Positions 25,806 through 34,497 of a stretch of 37,056 nt of DNA are shown in pieces. The translations under genes were made by a program, and so were the position numbers. The notes below the pieces were generated by a model. It ran no database searches and was not told where the DNA came from. It was given only the letters and a program-made list of their open reading frames with translations. Numbering within the stretch: the first letter of the stretch is position 1; each line of letters starts with the position of its first letter. Source of the stretch: Faunimonas pinastri (lineage in GTDB: Bacteria > Pseudomonadota > Alphaproteobacteria > Rhizobiales > Afifellaceae); assembly GCF_900110915.1 (NCBI RefSeq), contig NZ_FOFG01000021.1, forward strand, positions 1 through 37,056, given 5' to 3'.

Positions 25806-26690
25806 TCAGGTGGGCGATTTCGGCCGCCATGCCCTAAGCTGTTCGAGTGCCCGCTCGACCCACGCGGGACCCTGCCGCTTCGGGCGGCGAGCATGGTGCC
25901 GGTAGAAAGTCCCCGCCGGATGACGGCAGGCAGGTGAGTTCGGCTTTGGCGTGCCCGTGAAATGAACGATATGGGCGGCCTGGTAATCCTCGAAGACCAG
26001 GTGTTCCGACCCGCCTCCGTAGTAGAAATTCCAGGCTCTCTCCAGCCGCTTCCAGTCGGGACCGAGCACCTCGTTCAGCGCGTCCTGCTCCGGCCAGAAC
26101 AGTGGACGTGCTCCGGAGCGCAGGACAGCAAAGGTGCGGTCGGAAATCCGTTGCTCTATCCAGGGCTGCAGCTCGATCACCATCAACCCGGCATTGAAGT
26201 AGTTGGGGTCGGGAGCCCGCGAACGACGGGCAAGCTGCTCAGGATCGATGTGATCTCGAACGGCCGCGAGCGGATGACCGTCCATCGGCATCGTGAAAAG
26301 ATGCGCCAGACTGTGGTTCACGATCATGTCGCTGTCCAGGCAGACCAGCCGCCCCGCGCTCTTTCCGATCAGTCCAGGCAGCAGAACCTTGCCGTAGATC
26401 GAGGCCGAGTAATCCCTTGAGACCTGCAGGCCCTTGAGCTCAGCGCACGTGCTGTCCACGTCGACGAACTGCAGCTTCCGCCCAAGCTCACCAGCATAGC
26501 GCCGGATGAGGCGCTTCTGCCTGGAGGAGAGCCCGAACGCCGCCACGACGACACACACATCCGGCACCTGGCCGTTGGCATTCACCGAGGCCAGCATGGC
26601 GGTCGCCAGTTCGACGAAGCGTGAATCGACCGCGCAGCCGAGATAATGCTCGCGGCCGGCGGTCATGGCCGAATTCGGTGCAGAGACCAT
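25806..26690 (-). CDS. Glycosyltransferase family 8 protein
   Basis: The 294-residue protein resembles GT8 retaining sugar transferases. G-R-L-V-C-L-D-S-D-M-I-V carries the DXD metal site near residue 118, Y-F-N-A-G-L-M-V-I is a typical acceptor-side motif, and A-H-I-V-H-F-T-G-T-P-K-P is the C-terminal HxxGxxKP-type motif. The start at 26690 lies 3 bp after the stop of the upstream TPR glycosyltransferase, indicating one operon. ATG 26666 is an alternative start. It most likely adds a hexose to lipopolysaccharide core or another surface glycan. Confidence 0.88.
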   Translation of the reverse strand: MVSAPNSAMTAGREHYLGCAVDSRFVELATAMLASVNANGQVPDVCVVVAAFGLSSRQKRLIRRYAGELGRKLQFVDVDSTCAELKGLQVSRDYSASIYGKVLLPGLIGKSAGRLVCLDSDMIVNHSLAHLFTMPMDGHPLAAVRDHIDPEQLARRSRAPDPNYFNAGLMVIELQPWIEQRISDRTFAVLRSGARPLFWPEQDALNEVLGPDWKRLERAWNFYYGGGSEHLVFEDYQAAHIVHFTGTPKPNSPACRHPAGTFYRHHARRPKRQGPAWVERALEQLRAWRPKSPT

Positions 26691-26693
26691 TCG

Positions 26694-28220
26694 TCAGGCT
26701 GCCAGCTGGCGAGCGGCTTCTTCAAGCACGACATCCCAGTTCATGTCTCCGGGATGGCGCAGGATATTGACGTTGGGATACCACGGTGATGTGGCCGCGT
26801 GGGAACCCCAGCGCCAGCAACTGTCCGGTCGGGAGAGGAGATGAACCTGCCGATCGGCCGCGGCGGCGACATGCACCACGGCGGTATCCACGGAAAGAAC
26901 GGCGTCACAGGCGGCCACCACCTGGCCGAGCTCGACGAAGTTCTTGATCGGCGGAACGGTGACGTTCGGGAAGGTCGCCAGCAGTTCCTTCTCGTCCGCC
27001 CGCAGGTCATGCAGAAGAACGACGAATTCAATGTGCGGCACCGCGAACAGCCGCGAAAAGTCCTCAAGCGGGATCGAGCGGACAAGCTCATACTCCCGCG
27101 GATGGCCGCGCCAGCAGATCCCGATCCGCTTTCTGGCCCCCGGCAACGCCGGAAGCGCGGTCGGCGTGCCGAGATCGAGATATCGGCTGGCCGGCTCAAG
27201 GCTGTCGCATTCCAGCACGGCCGGAAGCTGCGTCACGGAAACGAACGCGTCGAAGCTCTTTTCCGGCGGAAGGTCGGCAAGAAACTCCACGCCCGGGAAC
27301 GACCTGGCCATCAGGCTCGCCAGCACTGCCGGCATCTGGCAGGTGACGCGGGCGGTCGGCCAGCGGGCCAATAGAGGCTTCAGGAAACGGGCGAACTGGA
27401 TCATGTCACCGAGCCCGTGCTCGAAGAAGATCAACAGCCTGCGGCCATCCAGGGAGTCGCCCCGCCAGACCGGAATATCGTGCCGGATGGGGAACTTGCC
27501 GAAGCCGCGCTCGGCGATGCCCCAGTGCGCGATCCCATCGGCCAGGCGCCGCTTGCGGAGAAGATGAAAGCCGTAGCGCAGGTGAAGGGTTGGATTGTCG
27601 GAGTGGCGGTGGATCGCAAGCTCGTAAGCCCGCGTCGCATCCTCGACACGACCCATCACATCCCAGATATCGGCCCGAAGCAGCAGCTCGCCGAACTCCA
27701 TCCCTTGGAGATCGTCGGTCTCCAGCCCCGCCGCTGCTGCCGATAGCTGGCCGCTGCGGAGATAGCTCCGCTGCACGAGCTGATGGGCGCGCAGGCGGAA
27801 GCGCTCCGAGGTCAGGCGTGCCCTGATGACTTCCGCGATCTCCAGCACTCTCGTGAAGCGCCAGATCTGGAACAGGCTGTCGAGCCCGAGCAGCAACTCG
27901 ATCTCGCTCGCCGTGTCCAGGAACTTCAGCACGGTGTCACTGCACTTCCAGGGATCCCGATTGATGTAGGAGAACAGGATCTTCATCCGGCACTGCTGAA
28001 CGTCCTCCACCTGAAGGAAGACGTCGCTCAGGTCGTCGCGCCGGTTGAGCACGCGTTGCAGCTGATCGAGAATGGCTTCGGAGGGCGCATTGCGCAGCCG
28101 GGCGATATGCACCCGCTCCCGGATCTTCCGCCGGATCTTCCGTGTCTTCAGTCGCAGGGTCTGCTTCCTGTCGGCCGGAATGACGGGACGCTCCCCCCGC
28201 ACCGTTGTCTGCTCCGCCAT
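26694..28220 (-). CDS. TPR-containing glycosyltransferase (GT9/O-GlcNAc transferase-like C-terminus)
   Basis: The protein of about 508 residues begins with a basic N-terminus (~60 residues). A helical TPR-like region follows (about 90-250, with R-A-Y-E-L-A-I-H-R-H-S-D-N-P and L-H-L-R-Y-G-F-H-L-L). The C-terminal glycosyltransferase domain has F-F-E-H-G-L-G-D-M-I-Q-F-A-R, I-G-I-C-W-R-G-H-P and A-V-L-S-V-D-T-A-V-V-H-V-A, the last being the GT9-type sugar-nucleotide site. ATG 28220 (or 28223) follows GAGGAG; the earlier in-frame start has no such support. It is first of a two-gene minus-strand unit with the GT8 gene. Similar proteins often sit in bacterial glycan or flagellin-glycosylation loci. 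The target here is unknown. Confidence 0.85.
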   Translation of the reverse strand: MAEQTTVRGERPVIPADRKQTLRLKTRKIRRKIRERVHIARLRNAPSEAILDQLQRVLNRRDDLSDVFLQVEDVQQCRMKILFSYINRDPWKCSDTVLKFLDTASEIELLLGLDSLFQIWRFTRVLEIAEVIRARLTSERFRLRAHQLVQRSYLRSGQLSAAAAGLETDDLQGMEFGELLLRADIWDVMGRVEDATRAYELAIHRHSDNPTLHLRYGFHLLRKRRLADGIAHWGIAERGFGKFPIRHDIPVWRGDSLDGRRLLIFFEHGLGDMIQFARFLKPLLARWPTARVTCQMPAVLASLMARSFPGVEFLADLPPEKSFDAFVSVTQLPAVLECDSLEPASRYLDLGTPTALPALPGARKRIGICWRGHPREYELVRSIPLEDFSRLFAVPHIEFVVLLHDLRADEKELLATFPNVTVPPIKNFVELGQVVAACDAVLSVDTAVVHVAAAADRQVHLLSRPDSCWRWGSHAATSPWYPNVNILRHPGDMNWDVVLEEAARQLAA

Positions 28221-28433
28221 CATTCTCCTCACCCGGTCAGTTCGCGGACGACAATCGGGATTGGTCCGGCCATCCGCTTGCTTTAGCATCCCCGTCCCGC
28301 GACGAAAACCTAAAGCCGACGCTCTTCTCGCATGTGCGAAAGAGATTTGTCGGGTTCCGGCAGATCGCCCTGATGCTTGCCCCTGCGCGGCAATCCGCGT
28401 ATCCCAGCCGCGCTGTTCAGGAAAATCGCGATC

Positions 28434-29927
28434 ATGATCCCGCTCGAGACCGTTCTTGGAAACTTCGCAGCCGCACGTATCCTCGTCGTGGGCGACATCA
28501 TGCTGGACCGTTTCGTATACGGTCGCGTGTCGCGAATTTCACCCGAAGCACCGGCTCCGGTGATCCATGCCGTCCGCACGGAAGAAGTGCTGGGCGGCGC
28601 GGGCAACGTCGTCCGCAACATCGATTCCCTGGGTGCGAGGGCGGAGTTCATCGGCGTCGTCGGCAATGACGACGGTGCGCGGGCGATTTCTGCGAAGCTG
28701 GAAGCGCAATCGTCTATCCACGCCAACCTGATCCAGGTTCCCGGGCGTCCGACCACGGTAAAGACCCGCTTCGTCTCCGAGGCTCACAACACGCACCTGT
28801 TGCGAGCCGACTGGGAGGACACCTCCCCGATCGCGCAGGAAACGGAAAACGTGCTGATCGCGGCCGTTGCCGAGCGGCTCAGCCATGTCGATGCGGTGAT
28901 CCTTTCCGACTACAACAAAGGCGTGCTCACTCCGCGGCTGATCGGGCAGATCATCGCCGCAGCGCGTGCGGCCGGTAAGCCCGTGGTGGTCGATCCCAAG
29001 GGGACCCGCTACGACCGCTATCGCGGCGTGACGGCGCTGACGCCGAATCTCGCCGAACTCTCGCTCGCCACCGGCCATCCGGTGGAAAACACCGACGAAG
29101 CGCTGAAGCACGCGGGCCGGGAACTCATAGAAGCGACCGACTGCGAGACGCTGCTGATCACGCGAAGCGAGCGCGGTGTGCTCGCGCTGGAGAGCAGCGG
29201 CGAAGCCTCGGCCTTCCCGGCCAATGCACCGCGAGTGGTGGACGTGTCCGGTGCCGGGGATACGCTTGTCGCAAGCTTCACGTTGGCGCTGGTCGCCGGC
29301 GCGGGCACTGCGGGCGCGGCACAGGTCGCCAACAGTGCGGCGGGCATTGTCGTGACCAAGGCGGGCACGGCGCATGTCCTCTTGTCGGAACTCCGGGAGA
29401 AGCTCCTCTCCCGTCCGCGCTTCCACGTCCATTCCAAGGTCTTCGGAATGCCGGAGCTTCTGGACACCGTCGCAACCTGGCGGAATTCAGGTCTCCTCGT
29501 GGGCTTCACCAATGGCTGCTTCGACATCCTGCATCCCGGGCATGTTGAGCTTCTTCGGGCCGCCCGCGCGCATTGCGACCGCCTGATCGTCGGGCTGAAC
29601 AGCGATCAATCCGTGAAACGACTGAAAGGCGAGACGCGCCCCATCCAGAACGAGAATGCTCGCGCCACCGTTCTGGCCGCCCTCTCCTTCGTCGACGCGG
29701 TCGTGATCTTCGGCGAGGACACGCCTTATAACGCCATTTCCGAGATCGTCCCGGACGTGCTCGTCAAGGGCGCCGACTACACGATCGACAAGGTGGTGGG
29801 CCGAGACGTGGTGGAAGCCCACGGTGGTCGGGTCGTCCTGGCCGAACTCGTACCCAATTCCAGCACCACCGGGATCGTGCAGAAGATGCGGTCTGCCGAC
29901 GAACCGCAAAGTGGACAGGCGGCCTGA
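28434..29927 (+). CDS. hldE: Bifunctional heptose-7-phosphate kinase / heptose-1-phosphate adenylyltransferase (HldE)
   Basis: The 497-residue protein has the two-domain HldE layout. The N-terminal ribokinase-type domain (1-325) includes G-D-I-M-L-D-R-F-V-Y-G, G-G-A-G-N-V-V-R-N and V-D-V-S-G-A-G-D-T (catalytic D276). The C-terminal cytidylyltransferase-fold domain (350-490) has F-T-N-G-C-F-D-I-L-H-P-G-H with the HxGH site at 367-370. It phosphorylates D-glycero-beta-D-manno-heptose 7-phosphate at C1 and later adenylylates the 1-phosphate, giving ADP-heptose for LPS core or other glycans. ATG 28434 follows AGGAAA (28419-28424). The gmhB-like gene starts 13 bp downstream. Confidence 0.96.
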   Translation: MIPLETVLGNFAAARILVVGDIMLDRFVYGRVSRISPEAPAPVIHAVRTEEVLGGAGNVVRNIDSLGARAEFIGVVGNDDGARAISAKLEAQSSIHANLIQVPGRPTTVKTRFVSEAHNTHLLRADWEDTSPIAQETENVLIAAVAERLSHVDAVILSDYNKGVLTPRLIGQIIAAARAAGKPVVVDPKGTRYDRYRGVTALTPNLAELSLATGHPVENTDEALKHAGRELIEATDCETLLITRSERGVLALESSGEASAFPANAPRVVDVSGAGDTLVASFTLALVAGAGTAGAAQVANSAAGIVVTKAGTAHVLLSELREKLLSRPRFHVHSKVFGMPELLDTVATWRNSGLLVGFTNGCFDILHPGHVELLRAARAHCDRLIVGLNSDQSVKRLKGETRPIQNENARATVLAALSFVDAVVIFGEDTPYNAISEIVPDVLVKGADYTIDKVVGRDVVEAHGGRVVLAELVPNSSTTGIVQKMRSADEPQSGQAA

Positions 29928-29940
29928 TCGCGCGGCTGAC

Positions 29941-30585
29941 ATGAACGCCTTTCCCGTCAACATCCGTCTCGGGCAACGTGCCGACGTCCTGCTGTCCGAG
30001 CGTCCGCCCGCTCCGGCCCTGTTCCTGGACCGGGACGGCGTGATCAACATCGATCGCAACTACGTCGGACGGGTCGAGGACGTGGAACTCGTGCCAGGCG
30101 CCGCCGCGGCGATCGCCGCCTGCAACCAGGCCGGAGTGCTTGTGGTCGTCGTTTCCAACCAGAGCGGTGTCGCGCGCCGTTATTTCGGCTGGGATGCCGT
30201 GGTTGCGGTGGAAGAGCGGATCGCCGAGCTCCTCGCCCTGGAGGGCGCGTGGATCGACCTGCTTATTTCCGCAGGCGTCGGGCCGGAAGACGAAGCCGGC
30301 AGCAGCTTCCGCAAGCCGTCTCCGGGCATGCTCAAGCTCGCCGCCCGGATCGCTCCTATCGACATTCATCGAAGCTGGATCGTCGGTGACAAGGAGAGCG
30401 ACCTCCAGGCTGGAGCCGCGGCGGGGTTGCGTGGCGGATTCCTTGTCGGCGAGGCCGCACGTCCCGAGCCTCATCAAAGGCCGGCGCAGGCATCGTCAAG
30501 CTTCGAGGCCTTCTTCGCCGCCGATTTGTCCGAAGCGGCGGACCGGCTACGCGAATATCTCACACCTCCGTCCACGGCCGCTTGA
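29941..30585 (+). CDS. gmhB: HAD-family phosphatase, GmhB (heptose 1,7-bisphosphate phosphatase)-like, lacking zinc cysteines
   Basis: The 214-residue HAD (histidinol-phosphatase-type) protein has L-F-L-D-R-D-G-V-I-N (nucleophile D30, acid/base D32), S-N-Q-S-G-V-A-R, F-R-K-P-S-P-G-M (Lys motif) and V-G-D-K-E-S-D (acidic motif). GmhB removes the C7 phosphate between the two HldE steps, and the gene lies 13 bp after hldE. In E. coli GmhB a zinc loop with three Cys and one His sits before the R-K-P motif. Here the matching stretch reads G-V-G-P-E-D-E-A-G-S-S-F with no Cys or His. The assignment rests on fold plus context, with this variation noted. Confidence 0.87.
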   Translation: MNAFPVNIRLGQRADVLLSERPPAPALFLDRDGVINIDRNYVGRVEDVELVPGAAAAIAACNQAGVLVVVVSNQSGVARRYFGWDAVVAVEERIAELLALEGAWIDLLISAGVGPEDEAGSSFRKPSPGMLKLAARIAPIDIHRSWIVGDKESDLQAGAAAGLRGGFLVGEAARPEPHQRPAQASSSFEAFFAADLSEAADRLREYLTPPSTAA

Positions 30586-30624
30586 GCCGGGACGGCGACC
30601 AACCAGCAGATCAGGACGGAAGAC

Positions 30625-31770
30625 ATGACGACACCGGACCGACCTCAGGCTTATGCCGACGAGGGAATCGCATGGCTGGTCGACCACGCCTGGCCGCTTT
30701 GGCTCGACAAAGGCATCGACTGGCAGCGGCGCGGTTTCCATGAGGAGCTGGATTCCGACACGTTGCAATGCCGGGCAACGTTTCGCCGTCTGCGCGTGCT
30801 GACGCGCCAGATCTATGTCTTCTCGCAGGCCGTGCCCTTCGGCATATCCAGGGCCGATGAAGCGGTCGCCCTCGGTCTGGAATTCCTTGCCTCCCATGCG
30901 CGGCAGTCGGATGGCGGCTATGCTTGGCGCTTCGATCTCGACGGCAACGTCATCGATCAGACGCGCGACCTCTACGACCACGCCTTCGTGTTGCTCGCTT
31001 ATTCCAGCGCGTCGTCCGTCGTGGGCAGGGAGAAGCTGAGGGGCCCGGCCCTCGATCTCATCTCCTATATCCTGCGGAACTTCCGCCACGAGGTCGGCGG
31101 TTTCCTGGAGTCGCTTCCACCCGCGTTGCCGCGTCGGCAAAATCCGCACATGCACCTGCTGGAAGCCCTGCTTGCGGCTCATCGCGCATTCGGCGACGAC
31201 GTCTTTCTTGCGAGCGCGAGCGAGTTGATCGACCTCTTTCTCGATCGGCTGCTGCAGAAACGTGAGGGCGCGCTTCCGGAATTCTTCGACGATAAGCTGA
31301 CTGCCGAACGGGAGAACGGGCGATTTCTCGTCGAGCCCGGCCACCATTTCGAATGGGCGTGGCTCCTGGACTGGTTCATACGGGAGTCCCGCGACACGCC
31401 TCATGGAGCGCGCAATGAGGAAGTCGCCGGCGCGCTTCGCTCACTCTTCGCCTTCGCGGACCTCGGTGGCATTCATGAGGGCGATCATCTTGCCATCGAC
31501 GCCCTCTGGAGCGACGGCTCGGTGCAGTCCCCTGCCCGCCGTCTCTGGCCGCAGACCGAGCGGCTCAAGGCGGAGACCATCCGCCCCGACGGCGCCAAGC
31601 GGACCGTGGAAGCCTTCGAGGGCATGAAGTCGTTTTGGCAGGACAGCCGCCCGGGCCTCTGGCGCGAGCGGATCGCGGAGGACGGTGATTTCATCCCGGA
31701 GCCAGTCAGGGCCTCCAGCTTCTATCACCTGACCTGCGGCATCGTGGAATTCAGCAAGCGCCCGCAATAG
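30625..31770 (+). CDS. AGE-family epimerase/isomerase (N-acylglucosamine 2-epimerase superfamily)
   Basis: The 381-residue protein has the alpha/alpha-barrel AGE family sequence: G-F-H-E-E-L-D near residue 38, R-V-L-T-R-Q-I-Y-V-F, N-P-H-M-H-L-L-E-A near 172, P-G-H-H-F-E-W-A-W-L-L near 237, R-L-W-P-Q-T-E-R-L-K-A near 306, and F-Y-H-L near the end. The histidines of these motifs are the usual catalytic ones. Members interconvert mannose and fructose/glucose or GlcNAc and ManNAc types; sequence alone does not decide. Placement 39 bp after gmhB suggests a role in supplying a sugar for the same glycan. Its stop overlaps the convergent GT4 gene by 20 bp. Confidence 0.9.
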   Translation: MTTPDRPQAYADEGIAWLVDHAWPLWLDKGIDWQRRGFHEELDSDTLQCRATFRRLRVLTRQIYVFSQAVPFGISRADEAVALGLEFLASHARQSDGGYAWRFDLDGNVIDQTRDLYDHAFVLLAYSSASSVVGREKLRGPALDLISYILRNFRHEVGGFLESLPPALPRRQNPHMHLLEALLAAHRAFGDDVFLASASELIDLFLDRLLQKREGALPEFFDDKLTAERENGRFLVEPGHHFEWAWLLDWFIRESRDTPHGARNEEVAGALRSLFAFADLGGIHEGDHLAIDALWSDGSVQSPARRLWPQTERLKAETIRPDGAKRTVEAFEGMKSFWQDSRPGLWRERIAEDGDFIPEPVRASSFYHLTCGIVEFSKRPQ

Positions 31771-32965
31771 CGGGCGCGCGTTGCGCCGCGATCTTTCGGA
31801 GCGTCCGGGCGGCATCGTCGACGTCCGCCGTGGCCCACTGGAAAGAATCGTCGCCGAAATGACCGGTCCAATCCCGGTAGGGCTCCAGGCGGTACTTGAC
31901 CGGATGATAGTTCGCGAAGCCCGGGCCATATTCCGCGTTGGCCGACCAATCGGTGGCGACCACGGGAACGTCGAGCAGCAGGAATTCGTGGATGTTGAGG
32001 CCGTACCCCTCCGACCGATGCAGCGAGAGATAAACGTCGGCCAACCGCTGGAAGCCGGCGATCTCACTGTCCGACATGTCCTGCTCCAGTATGCGGATGT
32101 TCCCGGCGAGCTCGATCATCTCCCGCAACTCCCCCTCGACGATCCGGGACTTCTTGCCAAGACGAACCTTCAACAGGAGGACGCAGTCGGGGTCGCTCCC
32201 GAACGCCCTTTGCCAGGCTTCCACATGGGCCCAGGGGTTCTTGCGCGTCGGACAGCTCCTGAGATCCATGATCGCAAGGCCGAGAAAGGCGCCCTCAGGC
32301 ACTCCGAAGGCGGAGCGGGTCACCTCTTCGACGACCTCCGGCGCGCGCACCGCGTGAGGTCGCAATGTCACGGGCAGATCGGTGCCGCGCTGGATCGCTG
32401 CAGCCACGAAAGCGGAGGGGGTCCAGATCTCGTGAACGATGTCGAGGGCGAACGTCCAGTCTGAAGGGAAAAGCGGCGTTTCCCAGACCCAGAGCCCGAT
32501 CCGATAAGCGCCCGCAAGTTGCTCCGGACGAAACAGAGGCAGGACGCGCGCGTAGGTTTCCGGCTGGCAGAGCAGGATCACGACATCATAGACTTGCTCC
32601 CGATCCACAGTGATCGGAGCATCGCGAGATGCCATCCGCGCGGATACGTCCACAGTCACGACATCGTCGTGAGACAGGCGGATCTGCGTGATCTCATACT
32701 GGGCGGCTCGGCTCAGGCCGTTCCCTCCGGAAAGATCGGCGAGCACCAGGGCCTTCCCGCCGCCGTTCTTCAGTCCGGGCGTCTTTGCGTAAGGGATCAG
32801 AAGCTCGGCATCGCGCGCCAGCCGCCTTTGCCGCTTGTTCGCCGCCCGCGAGCGCCGGATCGCATTTCGAAGGGTCCAGCGGCGACGACGACGCCAGAAG
32901 CCATCGAAGTCTTTGCCGGATAGAGCTACGGAATAGAGATCGTCCGCTTTACCTCTACCGTACAT
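31751..32965 (-). CDS. Glycosyltransferase family 4-type protein
   Basis: The protein of about 404 residues has a GT-B fold pattern. The C-terminal half includes A-I-M-D-L-R-S-C-P-T-R-K-N-P near residue 235, then a D-V-Y-L-S-L-H-R-S-E-G-Y-G-L segment near 310, the usual GT4 donor-binding E-G-(Y/F)-G loop. H-E-F-L-L-L-D-V-P-V-V-A-T-D follows. The N-terminal ~60 residues are strongly basic. ATG 32965 has GAAAGAG upstream; an in-frame GTG at 32971 is an alternative. It converges on and overlaps the AGE epimerase gene by 20 bp. Donor sugar unknown. Confidence 0.86.
   Translation of the reverse strand: MYGRGKADDLYSVALSGKDFDGFWRRRRRWTLRNAIRRSRAANKRQRRLARDAELLIPYAKTPGLKNGGGKALVLADLSGGNGLSRAAQYEITQIRLSHDDVVTVDVSARMASRDAPITVDREQVYDVVILLCQPETYARVLPLFRPEQLAGAYRIGLWVWETPLFPSDWTFALDIVHEIWTPSAFVAAAIQRGTDLPVTLRPHAVRAPEVVEEVTRSAFGVPEGAFLGLAIMDLRSCPTRKNPWAHVEAWQRAFGSDPDCVLLLKVRLGKKSRIVEGELREMIELAGNIRILEQDMSDSEIAGFQRLADVYLSLHRSEGYGLNIHEFLLLDVPVVATDWSANAEYGPGFANYHPVKYRLEPYRDWTGHFGDDSFQWATADVDDAARTLRKIAAQRAPAIAGAC
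31758..31777. terminator. Hairpin in the overlap of two convergent genes
   Basis: Perfect 8-bp arms (GCGCCCGC at 31758-31765 and GCGGGCGC at 31770-31777) with the 4-base loop AATA lie at the overlapping 3' ends of the AGE epimerase and GT4 genes. It could end transcription from both sides, but it has no T-run, so this is uncertain. Confidence 0.45.
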
Positions 32966-33240
32966 ACGCACTCTTTCGACACAATTGCAGCAAGTTGCGG
33001 AATTTCTTCTCGCATTGAAAATGAGATCTATTCAATCGACAGCAATCCGTAAACTAAGTCTCTGTATCAAAAGATTGCGAAACGTTGCTGCCCGGATAAT
33101 AGCGTGAGAGAGCTAATTATTAGGCAGCAAACCTTGATATGGTCGCCTTTGCAATCCTATAGGTTGAGGTACGACAAACCGGTGGCGGTCGAATAAGATC
33201 CAGGCACCGTTGTCGGAATCGGGATCGCTCGGGACGTGTC
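32966..33240. promoter_or_regulatory. AT-richer divergent promoter region between glycosyltransferase genes
   Basis: This 275-bp gap separates the divergent GT4 start (32965) and the GT-A gene start (33241). It is clearly AT-richer than the surrounding genes and should contain promoters for both directions. It contains a notable inverted repeat at 33084-33132. I cannot fix -35/-10 boxes with confidence. Confidence 0.45.
33084..33132. repeat. Inverted repeat, candidate operator or RNA hairpin
   Basis: Arms GTTGCTGCC (33084-33092) and GGCAGCAAAC (33123-33132) face each other, with an inner AGC/GCT and A/T-rich flanks (ATAAT and AATTATT) that nearly pair. The arrangement lies about 110-155 bp before the plus-strand gene and about 120-170 bp before the minus-strand gene. 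It could be a regulator site for the divergent promoters or a structured leader. Confidence 0.4.
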
Positions 33241-34497
33241 ATGAAAAGCCAGAGTCGCACCGCCTGCTTCACGATCTGCTCGAACAATTATCTGCCTTCA
33301 GCCCGGGTCTTCGCCGCCTCGTTCCAGCAGTTCCACCCGGAGATCGACCTCTATCTCGGGCTCGCTGACGTCCCCGCCGCGACGCTCGACTACCCCCCCG
33401 GCTGCACCGTCGTTCCGGCCGGCGAACTCGGGATTTCCGACTTCGACGCCTTTGCCTTCCGCTACGACATCATGGAGCTGAACACGGCGATCAAGCCGTC
33501 GATGTTCCTGTCGCTCCTGGAGGGGGGTTACGATCGGGTCCTCTATTTCGATCCGGACATCGAGTTCTTCGCCCCGCTGACGAGCGTCCTCGGCGCTCTC
33601 GACAAGGGCGCCTCCTTCGTGTTGACGCCGCATATCTGCTCGCCGGCGGAAAGCTGGGCGCCGCGGACCGACATCCACATCATGCAGACCGGGATCTTCA
33701 ATCTCGGCTTTGTCGCCTGCGGACGGCAGGCGGAGACCGAGACGGTGCTTCGGTGGTGGGCTCGTCGCCTGCGCTACCAGTGCATCAACGATCAAAGCCA
33801 CGGCATCTTCGTGGATCAGAAGTTCATGGACCTCGTCCCGGCTTTCACCGAGAACACCTGTATCCTGCGCGATACGTCATGCAACGTCGCCTACTGGAAC
33901 CTGGCGCAACGCGAACTGCGCGAAGAGAATGGCGACTGGACGGTGGATGGCCACCCCCTCACCTTCTTCCATTTCAGCGGGTTCTCGCCGAAGGACATGA
34001 CGCGGATTTCCAAGCACACCAATTTCCGCGAGGAAGACGTGTCGGATGCGCACCGGCACCTGTTCCAGCATTATGCGGACCGGCTGACCGCGAGTGACTT
34101 CGGAGAGCAGCCAAACCTCCCGTATGGGTACGGCCGGTTCGCGTCGGGAACACCAATTCCCGATGCTGTCCGGCGTATGTTCCGTGAGCGGCTCCCGGGC
34201 TGGTCCGGCAATCCGTTCGCCAACCTGGAAGAATATCTCCACCTTCCCGATCCGACGGCCTGCCATCTGGCAGGAAGGTTCATGGTCACCAACCTGATGC
34301 GTTACCTCTATGACCAGCGAGGCGATCTCCGCAGCAGATTTGACCTGGAGCGGCCGGAGGGCGTGGAGCACTTCGTGCGCTGGTACGTCGAGCACGGCGA
34401 TGAATTCGGGCTGGACCGGCAACTCGTCGAGCCGGTCGCGATCCGGGCGGGCCTGTACGACACCAGGGATAGGATCAACGAGAGATCGGCTGCGTGA
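33241..34497 (+). CDS. Glycosyltransferase-like protein (GT-A fold, GT8-like)
   Basis: The 418-residue protein starts with T-A-C-F-T-I-C-S-N-N-Y-L-P-S-A-R-V, a pattern common to GT8-like proteins. It carries Y-D-R-V-L-Y-F-D-P-D-I-E-F-F near residue 97, where D-P-D is the DXD site. F-N-L-G-F-V-A and H-G-I-F-V-D-Q-K-F-M-D-L follow, and F-F-H-F-S-G-F-S-P resembles the C-terminal HxSG-type element. The last ~130 residues have no clear catalytic motif. No strong ribosome binding site is seen before ATG 33241. Its stop overlaps the GTG start of the coiled-coil gene (GTGA). Confidence 0.82.
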   Translation: MKSQSRTACFTICSNNYLPSARVFAASFQQFHPEIDLYLGLADVPAATLDYPPGCTVVPAGELGISDFDAFAFRYDIMELNTAIKPSMFLSLLEGGYDRVLYFDPDIEFFAPLTSVLGALDKGASFVLTPHICSPAESWAPRTDIHIMQTGIFNLGFVACGRQAETETVLRWWARRLRYQCINDQSHGIFVDQKFMDLVPAFTENTCILRDTSCNVAYWNLAQRELREENGDWTVDGHPLTFFHFSGFSPKDMTRISKHTNFREEDVSDAHRHLFQHYADRLTASDFGEQPNLPYGYGRFASGTPIPDAVRRMFRERLPGWSGNPFANLEEYLHLPDPTACHLAGRFMVTNLMRYLYDQRGDLRSRFDLERPEGVEHFVRWYVEHGDEFGLDRQLVEPVAIRAGLYDTRDRINERSAA

